A DNA stretch of 64,000 nucleotides from Dysidea avara (Eukaryota > Porifera > Demospongiae > Dictyoceratida > Dysideidae), in NCBI RefSeq assembly GCF_963678975.1, contig NC_089274.1:17687633-17751632 (forward strand), in the 5' to 3' direction. How positions within the stretch are numbered: position 1 is the first letter of the stretch; each line of letters starts with the position of its first letter. The notes under the pieces were generated by a model. It was given only the letters and a program-made list of their open reading frames with translations. It made no database searches and was not told the origin of the DNA. Positions 39,035 to 51,711 of the stretch are shown piece by piece. Position numbers and translations under genes: made by a program.

Positions 39035-39056
39035 ATCACATGACTCGTCACATGAC
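39035..39056 (+). promoter_or_regulatory. Paired E-box/CLEAR-like motifs upstream of fucosidase
   Basis: ATCACATGAC (39035-39044) and GTCACATGAC (39047-39056) lie about 70-90 bp before the fucosidase ATG. GTCACGTGAC is the CLEAR element through which TFEB-type factors activate lysosomal genes in vertebrates; these copies differ at one core base. Functional assignment is inference. Confidence 0.4.
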
Positions 39057-39126
39057 AAAATACATAGCTACAAGGGCGTAGCTATACTAACTTTGCCGAG
39101 ATTCCCGCGATTGCTCTGTCTAAGGC

Positions 39127-42100
39127 ATGTTGCAAGGGATCTACATTACGATAGTTTGTTTCGCATCAGTTGGGATCGCTGAGTACCAGCCCACATGGAA
39201 CTCGTTGAACAGCAGGCCAATTCCAAAATGGTACGACGAGTCAAAGTTTGGGATCTTCCTACACTGGGGAGTATACAGCGTGCCTAGCTTCGATTCAGAG
39301 TGGTTCTGGGCGGACTGGAAGTTTAGAAATTTTACTGATGCGATTGAATTTATGAAGGAGAACTATCCTCCGGGTTTTGAGTATCCGGAATTTGCTCCAA
39401 TGTTCAAAGCTGAACTATTTGATCCCAAAGCTTGGGCTGAATTGTTTCAGAAGTCTGGAGCCAGGTATGTTTATATCACATGGTTTGCTTTCAGGCAAAG
39501 ACTTATTGTCTTGGGGCATGTAGGCAGGGGCTTCAGCACCACATTCTGATGCTATGCAGACCCTAACATGGGAAGGGGGAAGGCAATCTATGGTTTAGTG
39601 TGCAAAGCATGCAAAACTAACCCCAGAAATTTTGACCTTCTAGTGAGATTGCATCTGAGAGTGATTGTAGTGGTTATCACATTAATCAAGACACGGTAGT
39701 GTGTCGTGCGGCCCTAGAAGCCGGCGCGCCACACCGTGAGTATATTTACAGGAAGAAAGAAAACGTCATTTTCACACTTTTGTATCTCGATGATAGCTTA
39801 TCCGATTGAAACTAAATTTGCTGCAGAGTTGCCCGCCAGCTAGGGGAGGCTACATTCCAAATTTGAAGGAAATCACTCAAGCCATTTCCGAGATATGAGC
39901 GGCCAAAGTTTCGTTTTTTTTTTCTTCTTCGTCTTTTCGCACACTTGCAAAAATTGCTATAAAACGCAAACACGTACTCCGATCGCCTTGAAATTTGGCA
40001 CACAGAAAGGGAGTCCAAAGGCGAATCCTGGCATCACATTTGGTGCAAATCCAATGAATGGTTCAGGAGTTATGACCGATTATTCGCGTAAAACAAGATC
40101 GATTTGTTGTCACGCCTACAGGGTAAACCGCTTCATGGAATGAGTTGACAATTGCTATGTAGATGGAGTAACCATCGTAGGAATGCCTTTTGGTGGTTTG
40201 AAAGGAATCGAGATTAAGACCACGGAGATATGACACAAAACCCAACCTGTGTCACAATTACGCGATCGATTTTTAGTAATAAAAAAGTATTAGTTTTTAC
40301 GCCTACTAGGCAAACCGCTAAGAGCAATGAGCTGAAAATCGGTGTATAGCTGGAATAATCTTCATAGAAAGTCCTTGCAGTAGTATAGAAGAATTGGATT
40401 ACAAACCACTGAGTTATGATTCGAAAGCCAACTCCGCGTGTAGCAAATGCGAGATCGAGATACTCTAATAGAACGGTCACCCTAATAGAGCATTCAGCTA
40501 GTTTATTTACTCCATTATAGAATTCTATTACATTACAAGTTATTCTGTAGGGACTTCAGCTGCAAACAGTTAATCTTATAGACAGTTCAGCAAGAAGCAA
40601 GTCACTCTGAGGAGAGTTAAGCTACAATTATATCACTGTAGAGATTCAGAACATTACAAGTCACACTGAAGAGAGTTCAGCTATAAACAAGTCATGCACC
40701 CTGTAGAGAGGTCACCTACAATAAAATCACTCTCTAGAGAATTCAGCTACACACAAGTCACTGTGCAGAGAGTTCAGCTACAAACAAATTACCCTGTAGA
40801 GAGATCAGCTACAAACAAAACACTTTGCAGAGAGTTCAGCTACAAACAAATCAATCTTTAAAGTGATCAGCAACAAACAATCAACTTGTAGAGGGATCAG
40901 CTAGAAACAAATCAACCTGCAGAGAGATCAGCTACAAACAAATCAGCTTGTAGAGAGATCAGTTACACACAAATCAACCTGTAGAGAGATAAGCTAGAAA
41001 CAAAGAGTTCTGCTAAAACAAATCAACCTGCAGAGAGATCAGCTACAAACAAATCACCTTATAGACAGTTCAGCTACAAACAAATTACCCTGTAGAGAGA
41101 TCGACTACACACAAATCAACTTGTAGAGAGATTAGCTAGAAACAAATCACCCTGTAGAGAGTTCAGCTACAAACAAATCAATGTGCAGAGAGATCAACTA
41201 CAAACAAATCACCCTGTAGAGAGATCATCTAGAAACTAGACACAATGTAAGGAGTTCAGCTACAAGCAATACACTCTTTTGAGATTTCAGCTACAAACAA
41301 ATCAACCTGTAGAGCGATCACGTAGAAACAAATCACCCTGAAGAGAGGTCAGCTACAAAAAATCACCCTGTAGAGAGATCAGCTAGAAACAAATCACCCT
41401 GTAGAGACTTCAGCTACAAACAAATCACTGCAGAGAGATCAGCTACAAACAAATCACCCTTTAGAGAGTTCAGCTAAAACAAATCAACCTGCAGAGATAT
41501 CAGCTACAAACAAATCACCTTATACACAGTTCAGCTACAAACAAATCAACCTGCAGAGAGATCAGCTACAAACAAATCACCCTGTAGAGAGATCAGCTAG
41601 AAACTAGACACAATGTAAGGAGTTCAGCTACAAGCAAATCACCCTTTAGAGAGTTCAGCTACAAACAAATCAACCTGCAGAGAGATCAAATCACCTTATA
41701 GAGAGTTCAGCTACAAACAAATTGCCCTGTAGAGAGATCAGTTACAAACAAATCAACCTGCAGAGAGATCAGCTACACACAAATCAACTTGTAGAGAGAT
41801 CAGCTACAAACAAATCACCCTGTGGAGATCAGCTAGAAACTAGACACAATGTAAGGAGTTCAGCTGCAAACAAATCACCCTGTAGAGAGATCAGCTAGAA
41901 ACTAGACACAATGTAAAGAGTTCAGCTAGAAGAGGTCACCTTATCTTATAGAGAGTTCAGCTACAAAGAAACCATCATGTAGAGAGTTCAGCTGCAAGCA
42001 AACAAATCACTCTGTATAAAGTTCAGCTAGAAAAAGTCACCTTGTAGAGAGTTCAGCTACAAAGAAACCGCCATGTAGAGAGTTCAGCCTGAAACAAATT

Positions 42101-45100
42101 ACCGTGTAGAAAATTCAACAACAAACAAATCGCCCTGTAGAGGGATCAGCTAGAAGAAGTTACCCTGTAGAGAGTTCAGCTACAAAGAAACCATCATGTA
42201 GAGAGTTCAGCTACAAAGAAAGCACCATGTAGAGAGTTTAGCTGCAAACAAATCACCTGTAGAGAGTTCAGCTAGAAACAAATCACCCTGTAGAGAGATC
42301 AGCTAGAAGAGGTCACCTTGGAGAGAGTTCAGCTACAAAGAAATCACCGCCTAAAGAGTTCAGCTGCAAACAAATCACCCTGTAGAGGGATCAGCTAAAA
42401 GAAGTCACCTTGAGAGAGTTCAGCTACAAAGAAACCATCATGTGGAGAGTTCAGCTACAAAGAAATCACCCTGTAGAGAGTTCAGCTAGAAGAAGTCACC
42501 TTGTAGAGAGTTCAGCTACAAAGAAACCATCATGTAGAGAGTTCAGCTACAAAGAAAACACCATGGATGTAGAGAGTTTAGCTGCAAACAAATAACCTGT
42601 AGAGAGTTCAGCTAGAAACAAATCACCCTGTAGAGAAATCAGCTAGAAGAGGTCACCTTGTAGAGAGTTCAGCTACAAAGATACCATCCTGTATATAGTT
42701 CAGCTATATTTTAAGTCACCCAGTAGAGAGATCAGCTGCTAGAAAATATCCTGTGGGAAATAATGGGCATGTAATAAATATATGTATATAATTTGTATAA
42801 TTACTAATAAAATCAAAAATAATTGAAGTATTAAAAATCTTCTATAAGTTCTTTTCTTCTTCCTGTGGTAAATAAAAAAAACATGTGGGTTAAAAAAGCC
42901 CCAAAGCCAGCCATAGGCTGGCTTTGCAGTATACAAATACAAAAAGAAGTGATATCTAATCAAAAACAGCCAAGCTGTAAAAAAAGGTGCGGCCTCCAAA
43001 AAGGCCATGGTGAAAAAAGATGTGAAATCCAAGGTGGCGGCCAAGAAATGGCTGTGATGGTAGGTTAATGGTAAAAATTTTAATAATGACAATTTAGGTG
43101 AATTTTGTGCCACTTGGTCTTGGCATCAAATTCACCTGAATTGTCGGTATTAAAATTTTTACCATTAACCTACCATCACAAGCCATTTCTTGGCCACCAC
43201 CTTGGATTTCACATCTTTTTTCACCATGGCCTTTTTGGGGGCCGCACCTTTTTTTACAGCTTGGCTGTTTTTGATTAGATATGCTTTACTCCACTGTTGT
43301 AGTAGATCAGTTACCCTATTAGAGTATCTTGATCTTTATATTATAGTAGTTAAGCTTTCTATTAATTACATGCCACCCAAGAAATTTCTGCACACATCCC
43401 TGATTCAGACCCTGAATGTGAGGCTGATTCCAGCAGTTACTGAACATTTTCTTGACTGCTGTATTAGGGTGGCTGTTCTATTAGAGCACCTTTATCTTGA
43501 TGTTTATATAATGGTGTTGCCCAACCCTGGATCCAGATTCTGACACATCCACTGGCATGGGCACACCTCAGAAGTAAATGTGGGAGATAGAGTCCCCAGT
43601 ACTGTGTAGAACACAGCTCTAATAGTGAAGTACATTCATACACACAGTAGTCTATTAGCCTACTAAGCCTGGTTACTTATCTCACCATGGTGCTTAACAT
43701 CCTGTCATAACAAAGTCCAGTTTATTGTGATGACCCATTAAAAGTGTTCAAAAACAATTATTTGCAGCAAATAGTTGATACTTTTATTTTCAGATTTGAT
43801 GTTCAGGTTGAAATACTTCCATTTGCAAATAATTTTGATTGAAATGGTTCTCAAATACTATAATAGGTTTGTTATATCATATAAAAACTCACACACAGTG
43901 AGTTTTACTAATTAACTTTACTGTGCAATTTTTTTACATCTATTACCAATCTATTACAAATCTATTCAGCTATAATGTCAACTAGCTAACAGCAAAATGA
44001 CTAATTTTTTTGTTGTTGTTGCAGATGTGTACTGGTCTTCCCTAGATATACAAGCATACACACAAGCACAGCATGTAATACAATATTTCCTAATGCCATA
44101 TTATTACACTCATCTATACTGCTGTGTTATATGTCTGTAGGTACATTGTCTTCACCAGTAAACATCATGAAGGATTTACTAACTGGCCATCCAAGTACTC
44201 GTGGAACTGGAATAGTGTTGATAATGGGCCACACAGAGACCTTGTAGGTATGGTATCAGGACAAACCATAGTGTGTCGTGCAGCCAACGCTGTAAAAAAT
44301 GAAGTGTGCACACCAAAACATGTACAGTGTCACAGCGCTCACTTTGTGCCCCAAAGTATGCACCTCAAAGTGTGCACTATGTTGTGCAAAGCACACGTGT
44401 GCTTCATTTTTTACAGTGAAGGAAAGTCATTGATCCAGTCAAGTGTGTATTTTACAGGAAACAATTAAGAAAATGTGATTTTCACACATTCATACCTCAG
44501 CACTGGTGAAACACTCAGGATGAGAGATCCTCTGTACATAGTTTGGCTTGAAAATGGTCCAGTTGTCTTTGAGAACCACACCTTCATACTTCATTATCAT
44601 ATTTGGTCCTTCATCTTTAGTTAATTTTCTGTCACACCATTTACAAAAATAAGTTGTCATAACTCACTCGAACTTTATTGGATGCTTTTCAAATTGGGAG
44701 GACATAAATAACATATTGTAGCACATTTATCTTCCAATTTGTGTACAGATTGGTGGAAGTGATACCAAGTTACGAGTAACCTTCAAAAGTTTCAAGTGCA
44801 ATTTTTTGTCATTCCTGCAGGCTAAATTACTTACAGAAACATCATTTAAATCAGTATGCAGATACGCTAATCATTGTAGCACGGACCTCTTGTGATTTGA
44901 ATTTACTGAGAGCATTAGCTAAGGAAATATAAAGCAAAAAGTGAAACAAGTGTGATGGAGATACTCTGATAGAACAGTCATTGAGAAGTTAAACAAAAAG
45001 CCAGCCAGCATACCATATATACACAAAATATTGTTCAGGGTTTAAACCAGCCAACCAGGGACCTCCACACCTATATCCCCAAACCCTTTACCACTCCGCC

Positions 45101-48100
45101 ACTGCTGTCAGCTGCTCATTTCACTTAATTGTTACCTTATAAATGAAAGTTCTAGTTTACTACACCAGAATGCTAAAACTTAATACATCTCTATTAATGG
45201 AATTTCCAGATTGCTCTAGAGAATTTCTCGTGTGCTCTATTAGAGTATTACAAAATATTAATAAATAGTCAAATAAAGTAGGCTATGCACCAAAATTTAA
45301 TGTGTAAGAGTCACTCAACTGAGATACTCTAGTAGTCTAGAGCAGTCAATGATAGTGTGATTTGTTGTCACACCATAGATATTATAGCCTACGTACTCAA
45401 ATATTTATGGTCACACCTACTGGCAGGACTGCTTATGCCAACTAGTTTAACCATGTCAGTTAACTATCAAGGTAAAATAATGTAATGGAAATCTAGATCT
45501 GTTTTAATATCAATGAGATATAGCATGAAAACCAACCATGCATGCATGTAACAAACACATTTCAAGACCTCTTAATACATGCGACATCCTACAACTAATA
45601 TGAAATTCAAATAATACAAAAATTGATTGCAAACTAGCATAACCATTTAAATATCTAGCTCTTCTGCTTACTTGTAGAAAATTTAAAAAAGATAGATGCA
45701 AGTCAGCATATAAAAATACAAAAAGAATTTCTGTCTAATTCAAAACAGCCAAGCTGTGAAAAGAGTGCACAGGGTGGTTTCTGAGGTTTCCAGAAACTGG
45801 TCAAGTGTATTCAGGTAATCAAAATTATATTTTACAGTGATTTGCAATGGTACAAAAGTTCAGATCGAAATACCCTAATAGAACAGTCAACCACTCCAAT
45901 AGAACAGCCACATTTTGTATTTCTCTTAAGAACTGTAAGTAGCTAGCTAGCTACTTTATTTACCTGTGCCAACACAGTAAAAAATAGTCCAAAATCTTAT
46001 AACAGAGTGTTAAAATCTGAAAATCTTCCTGGGGGCATGCCCCAAGACCCCCAGAACAACATCCATGTCTGTTGTATGCTTCAAATATCAAATTTTCTCT
46101 GTCCCTTAACTCTTTAGTCTGCACCTGATACTGCACCAGAAGCAAGCATAATTGAGCAGTCTACATTATACCTAACATAATTATATAGTTAAACTGCCAA
46201 TATTGCAACCAGATTCAATTTCAAATTACACAGTTTTCTGGAAAATCTTGCCCCCATACCCCCCAGATTTAAATTTGCATATAGCAAAAGTTTCACCAAA
46301 ATTCCTGGGGCTGCCCTTGGTACTTCCATGAAAAATATTTGATATTAAAGGTGGAAGCCAACCCTACAATGTTATTACATAAATTATGTCAATTAACTTG
46401 TAATTTCACAAATTAAGTAACAGTACAATATCATGAATTGGCTGCCACCTTTGATATCACATATTTTTCACACTAGTCTAATTTTGGAAGGCCACACCTT
46501 TTTTCACAGCTTGGATTAGATACAGATTGCATGAAACACTTAGAAACCATATGTCCCAAACAGACTGCATACACATGTATTATGCAATATGTTTAATAAT
46601 TAATTTTATTATTGCTATGTGTTGTGTGTATATCTCACACACAGGTGATATAGCTGGTGCTATAAGGAACTACACTGACATCCATTTTGGTCTTTACTAC
46701 TCCTTGTATGAGTGGTTTCACCCTCTGTGGGTTGAGGATAAAGCTAACAATTACTCAACCCAAAACTATGTTGAAGTGAGCTACTCTGTGCATTAGGATT
46801 GCTGTATCAGTACATACATGTGTATACATAGTGTGAGTTTGTGCTTATATGCCGGATTGCATGCATGCGTGTGTAGCTATGCATGTGTACATGTGTGAGC
46901 CTGTTCTGCTAGCTTACTTGCCAATCTCCTTGTGGTAGGGCTAGGTTAATAACACTTACAGGCAGTGGAAGAGGGGGGAGGAGTTTAGTCAAAATAATAT
47001 TTTTAGGACTGAAATCTTTCAGAAATACTCTAATAGAGCATTCAAATACTCTAATAGTGCAGTCAAAGTGTTTCATATGGAAGATGTATTCCTATAAGTA
47101 ATAATTACAAAGCAAAAGATTTTTCTTCTTAACTGAACCATTGCTTCTCAATTTGTATATCTTACCACTGTAACCCTTCTCCAGGTATTTACATTCATTT
47201 TTGCATTGGTTTTATATTGTATAGCCATTTTAACTAATATCAAGACACACAGTAGTGTGTCGTGCAGCCAAGAAAGCTGGCACACTACATTGTGAGTATA
47301 TATGCAGGAAGAAACAAAATGCCATTTTCATGCATATTTTCATGCATACATAGCTTCATGCTCCCTTCTTGAATTGGAATCATTTTTGTACTGCCAACAC
47401 CCTTCACCTTCAGCACCCCACATACCAAATTGAGCATGATTGCTTATTGCAATCGTGAAATATATATGAACCTTCAAAATTCTTAATTTCAGCATAATTT
47501 CTTTTGTGTGTGTGTTTAGGGGACTCAGGGGCTTAGATTATTATTTTCACACACTTTGCTGCAAAAACCATTATAAAATGCAAATGCATAGTGAAACTTT
47601 GGTACACTTTAAGAACGTATTTTGGCACAGTCACGTGCCAAGTTTTGTGCAAATCTGGTATATAGTCATAGAGCCATAGACAATTATTTACATTTAAAAA
47701 GGCTGACTTGTTGCCACACCTACAGTGTAAACAGCTTATAGAAATAACTAAAAAATCGGTATGCATATAGGTTAACCATCATAGCTTAAACCTTTTATTG
47801 TTTAAAAGAAATCACATCAACAGCTATAGAGTTACAAAACAAAAACCAAACAACTGTAATTGCGGAGTTGAAATACTCTAATAAAACAGTCACAGTGGGG
47901 TATAAAAGGTGGATGAAAAATGTGACTGGATTTGTTAAAATCACCCTTATGGGCGTATTGTTGATTCACATATTTTAATAATTTAAAGTTTTGTTACTCA
48001 CCAGCCTTGGCAACTATGGATTTTTCAGCAGATGGAGCAATTCACAACCTTAAGAGCAGCTAGTGGCCAAGGTAATCCCTGTAGAGTTTCCCGCCATTTT

Positions 48101-48536
48101 AAATAGGTTTTTTCACCAGTGTTGCTGTATCACGAGTCTAGAGATAGACTACAAAATGGATGTGAATGGTAATTGAAGGCACCAGACCACAAAACAGCCC
48201 ATCAGAGGCAGGAAATAGACTGAAATCTCACAAAACAGACATACATCACATATTCAGCTCCCTGCTCATCTGTCCAGAGTGTATGAACCCCCCAAAGCAC
48301 TTCCCTGTTGTTTACAAACCTGTACAGACATCTGGTGTGGTTATACAGGCCACCAGAGACCGGTTCACCAAAAGCAGACCCGACAAGTTGAAGGCGAGTT
48401 TGATATGGAAATTGTTAGCCTGATAGTGCAGCAACTTCATGCTGGTGTTTTCTCACTTTTGGTTTTTGTGCCCATATAGTTGATTTTGCTAAATCCGGTC
48501 ACAAATATCAAAACCTTACCAGCGTTCAAACCAGGG

Positions 48537-48634
<98 letters not shown>

Positions 48635-50795
48635 ATATATGACTATAAGGAGTAATGTCATTATATAGAAAGTGATGCAACCTCAACTACATGAGATAGT
48701 CGAGACTTACAAACCAGAGCTGATATGGGCAGATGGTACAGGAGGAGCCCCTGATACTTATTTTAAGAGCAAAGAATTTCTTGCCTGGCTGTACAACAAT
48801 AGGTAAGAATCACTGAACTGCCGGTGTTGATGTGGCACATTGTAAATCTCACTATATGACAATTTAAGAGCTACTACAAGTATGGAAATTCTGAGATACA
48901 GCTGTCATCATAGATTATAAAATCCCCATCTAAATTAGTGATCAAGTTTGAAGATTTTACTTACTGAAGTTTAAAACTGAGACTAATTATTACCATCTTC
49001 AATTGGTTTTAGAAGTGTACTTTAAAAAGGAGCCTTACTGTACACACATACACACTACATTACAACCTCCACTGTGCTCTATATTGTAGACATCTCTACA
49101 TACATGCCATGACTTATGTATTGACATAGTCCAGTCAAGGATTATATTGTGGTCAATGATCGTTGGGGCAGTGGAGATACATGTAAAAATGGTGGCTTCT
49201 TTACTTGCCATGATCGCTATAATCCAGGTGAGCATATTACTTGTTTATGTGTATAGTACAATTGAACAATTGATTTCATTGTATAATGTTTGTATGCAGT
49301 GTAACATATAAATACTAACTGGTAGGGAAACTTGAAAAATACAAGTGGGAAGATGCTACCAGTATACAAATAACTTCATGGGGTTACCAGCGAAACACTA
49401 ACATCACTGGCTATTATACCACAAATGAATTGGTGGATTTGATGGTATCAGTAGTGAGGTGTGTGCATGTCTGTCTATGTTTGTATGGGTGTGAGTGTTT
49501 GTGTGCATGTGAGAGAGAGGGAAAGAGAATTCACAGCCAAGTGGTAGTATAAAGTACCAGTCTGGTAATCAAAAGGTTCAACACTTGGTGATCCCCAAAT
49601 GCTGTATTGTTTGTTGAGCAAGTAGCTTTACTCACAATGCTCCAGTATATTAATTAGGGACCTGATGTTAACTGTGAAAATAGCCTATATACCCAGCTAT
49701 GTCATCAATGTAGTAACTGGAGAAGCAAATACCAACTGTCTATATATATCACTTAACCGGTGAGGTTCACAGGTGCCCATACCTTCACCTGTGAGATATG
49801 GTATAGTCTCCGGTGGTGTAATAATATTATGATAAGTTTGTCGTGCATGTGCTTTTCTACTGTGTCGCTAATATGTATTTTCTTGGATAAGAAGAGAATA
49901 TGCAAATAGTGTATCAAAGGATAATAGTATAGCTATATAGTATACCAGCTGATAATTCACTATTGCATATACTGAGTCTCATGATTTCAGATTGATACAT
50001 GCATGCAATCTAAATAGAATCTTCACTGAAGCGTACTCTCTGTAGCTACGTACATGGTCTATAACAGCCCTCATTCAAATCACTTTAATTTCTCCTCAAA
50101 CCTTTTGTGTGTGTGTGTGTGTTGGTGCATTGTTGTGCAGGCTCTATTATGTATTTGTGTTTGTGAATATATTGTGTGCATTTCACAGTTGTGGTGGTAA
50201 CTTTTTACTTGATGTTGGTCCTACTCATGATGGGAGGATAATGCCAATATTTGAGGAGAGGCTACTAGAGATTGGTGTGTACTGGTATAGTCCATTACTA
50301 GTTGGTCCATACTGGCCACCTGTTCTTACTGTAGGTGAATGGCTTAACATCAATGGTGAGTGTATATATGGGTCAGTACCATGGTTACATCAGAATGACA
50401 CTATCAGTCCTAATGTGTGGTGAGTAGTGTGTGTTATGTATTTGATAAGTGATGCTTGCATTGACTGTGATAGGTACACAAGTGCTGGTAATGTGACTAG
50501 TACAGTGTATGCTGTACTACTGGACTGGCCTAGTAATAGCAGTGTGTTACTGGGAGCATTGTCGAGCCATCATGTGTCCTCTGTGGTGATGTTGGGAGTG
50601 ACAGGTAATGTATACATGGTGATTTTCCCATAGTAGCATTATTGTAGCTGTGTAAAAGTTATGTTAATCTAATTATTATCAGGGACTCAATTAAAGTTCT
50701 CATCGGCTTCTGATGGACTGCAAGTGACGCTACCTAGCCTTCTTCCATCTTCTAACTTAAAGTGGGCATGGACACTGAAGATTATGCTACAGTGA
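39127..50795 (+). CDS. FUCA: Alpha-L-fucosidase (glycoside hydrolase family 29)
   Basis: Retaining exoglycosidase that removes alpha-linked L-fucose from glycoconjugates, normally lysosomal or secreted. Exons: 39127-39464, 44141-44247, 46645-46775, 48669-48802, 49130-49227, 49326-49458, 50189-50274, 50335-50419, 50474-50604, 50683-50795; phases agree; 451 aa, close to animal FUCA length. A signal peptide covers about residues 1-18 ([20 protein letters not shown]). GH29 landmarks: [56 protein letters not shown] with the Asp expected as catalytic nucleophile, VVNDRWG, TSWGYQR and [16 protein letters not shown]. Several N-glycosylation sites are visible. Introns 1-3 are long and full of repeats; the intron 50275-50334 is only 60 bp. 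ATTAAA lies at 50852. FUCA1 and FUCA2 cannot be told apart here. Confidence 0.96.
40530..42755 (+). repeat. Minisatellite array, about 31-bp unit (copy 2)
   Basis: Same unit as 17455-19215, roughly 70 units. Here TAGAGAGATCAGCTACAAAC and TGCAGAGAGATCAGC forms are commoner, and the right half shifts to AAAGAAACCATCATG variants like those in copy 1. Both arrays thus share a gradient of unit types. Confidence 0.95.
42952..43282. repeat. Palindromic tail of composite element (copy 2)
   Basis: Begins ATATCTAATCAAAAACAGCC and ends GGCTGTTTTTGATTAGATAT. The arms of about 160 bp are near-identical complements, including AAGGCCATGGTGAAAAAAGA. The centre is near 43115. Confidence 0.93.
44268..44960 (+). 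repeat. Diverged head copy of the composite element with a MITE inside
   Basis: GTGTGTCGTGCAGCCAA is followed by a foldback (about 44288-44418; ends CTGTAAAAAATGAAGTGTGC and CACACGTGTGCTTCATTTTT), then head-like ACAGGAAACAATTAAGAAAA and TTTTCACACATTCATACCTC. No minisatellite follows; it ends near GATACTCTGATAGAACAGTC. Located in fucosidase intron 2. Confidence 0.6.
45700..46525 (+). repeat. Decayed palindromic-tail relatives in fucosidase intron 2
   Basis: At about 45706-45770 an ATACAAAAAGAATTTCTGTC ... AACAGCCAAGCTGTGAAAAG segment matches the start of the palindromic tail. At about 46339-46525 a foldback with TTTGATATTAAAGGTGGAAG on the left and CACCTTTGATATCACATATT on the right ends in TTTTTTCACAGCTTGGATTA, again tail-like. 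Neither is next to a minisatellite. Confidence 0.55.
47239..47893 (+). repeat. Head-only copy of the composite element
   Basis: ATCAAGACACACAGTAGTGT and GTGTGTCGTGCAGCCAAGAA open a diverged head that runs through CACACCTACAGTGTAAAC and ATCATAGC to AAATACTCTAATAAAACAGT. No tandem array follows. Located in fucosidase intron 3. Confidence 0.65.
48539..48632. repeat. (TG)n microsatellite in fucosidase intron 3
   Basis: About 92 bp of pure TG ending 37 bp before the exon at 48669. Confidence 0.97.
49500..49800 (+). repeat. Diverged SINE copy in a fucosidase intron
   Basis: ACAGCCAAGTGGTAGTATAA and CTGGTAATCAAAAGGTTCAA match the SINE tRNA-like head, followed by GAGCAAGTAGCTTTACTCAC and TTAGGGACCTGATGTTAACT. 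It is preceded by a degenerate GTGTGAGTGTTTGTGTGCAT tract. Confidence 0.65.
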
Positions 50796-50857
50796 ATATT
50801 CTAATATTATGTTTTGTTTGTTGCTTTAGTATACAAAGAATTTGTTAAACAATTAAA

Positions 50858-51711
50858 CATTGCTACATATATGTAAAAGGCATAGCTGTATGTCTGGTCA
50901 GGTTTATACCTGTTGTCACATGAGTAATTATGTGTCTATACCAAAACATATAAACTGTGAGCAAAGTATTTGACCTTCACAGCCTGAGTTAAATATATAA
51001 ACAAAGATGGCATCTTCACCATAAAATTATCATGATAAAACCTATTTAAAATGTCTAGTGAAATATTGTAAAGGTTACTCATTGGGCTCCAGATATTCTG
51101 GTTAGCTTGACAACCTGGACACTTGTTTATGGTCCCACTGCATACATACATTGGATCCCAGATACTTCTGTGACTTCTCTAATACAAATGGTCCCAGGAA
51201 TTATATAAACGTTTCGCTGTATATATTGTAATTAGCTATACTACACACACACACACAAAGCCTTCAGCTGCCGCTACATGGTCATGCTGCCCAGTAGCCA
51301 GTACTGGGGCACCTGTGCGTTACTCAGGTGCTATGAGTCAGCACAGGCATGCCCTCCTGGGGCAGGACTAGTAGCTCACAGGAGGCTGTACCATGTCTCA
51401 CAGGTGAAGGCTTGGGCACCTGAAGTCCCACCTGGACCTTCAACTGTTATATGAGACAAGGACAGTTGAGCATTTGCTTCCCCAGTTTACACCAGGTACC
51501 CAATGATGTTACAGCTGGGTGGGCTGTTTCCCCAGTGCTGTTAAAATGGGGACCTGGTGGTGGCCTGGTAAACACACGCACACACAACTGTCTAGTGGTT
51601 TCATAGTGCACGATGACAGGGCACCTAAAAATACAGGTATGTTCATTTGGATGTTTATAAATAAATCTGATAATTTATTAAATACAACCTCTCAAACATA
51701 AGCTGGAAACT
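50858..51711. other. Intergenic region with an antisense SINE-related copy
   Basis: At about 51245-51580 a minus-strand copy of the SINE body appears: CTTCCCCAGTTTACACCAGG, TACCCAATGATGTTACAGCT and GGGGACCTGGTGGTGGCCTG are complement forms of the 2995-4455 blocks, with CA tracts at both ends. The rest is featureless. Confidence 0.6.

Larger units (their letters stand above)
39690..43282 (+). mobile_element. Composite element, copy 2: head, minisatellite, palindrome
   Basis: Lies in fucosidase intron 1. The head (about 39690-40530, starting AATCAAGACACGGTAGTGTG) aligns with 16772-17450 through many blocks (GTGTGTCGTGCGGCCC, AGCCGGCGCGCCA, TGAAATTTGGCACAC, GAGATATGACACAAAACCCA). Its head has an extra downstream block that repeats the preceding one at low identity (ACGCCTACAGGGTAAACCGC versus ACGCCTACTAGGCAAACCGC). 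Then comes the array (about 40530-42755), the hairpin CCCCAAAGCCAGCC-ATA-GGCTGGCTTTG (42900-42927) and a palindrome (42952-43282). Confidence 0.78.

Noticed and set aside
48166..48423. 85-aa plus-strand frame in fucosidase intron 3
   Set aside because: Starts and stops within the intron, no recognised domain, no splice partners; probably repeat-derived or chance.
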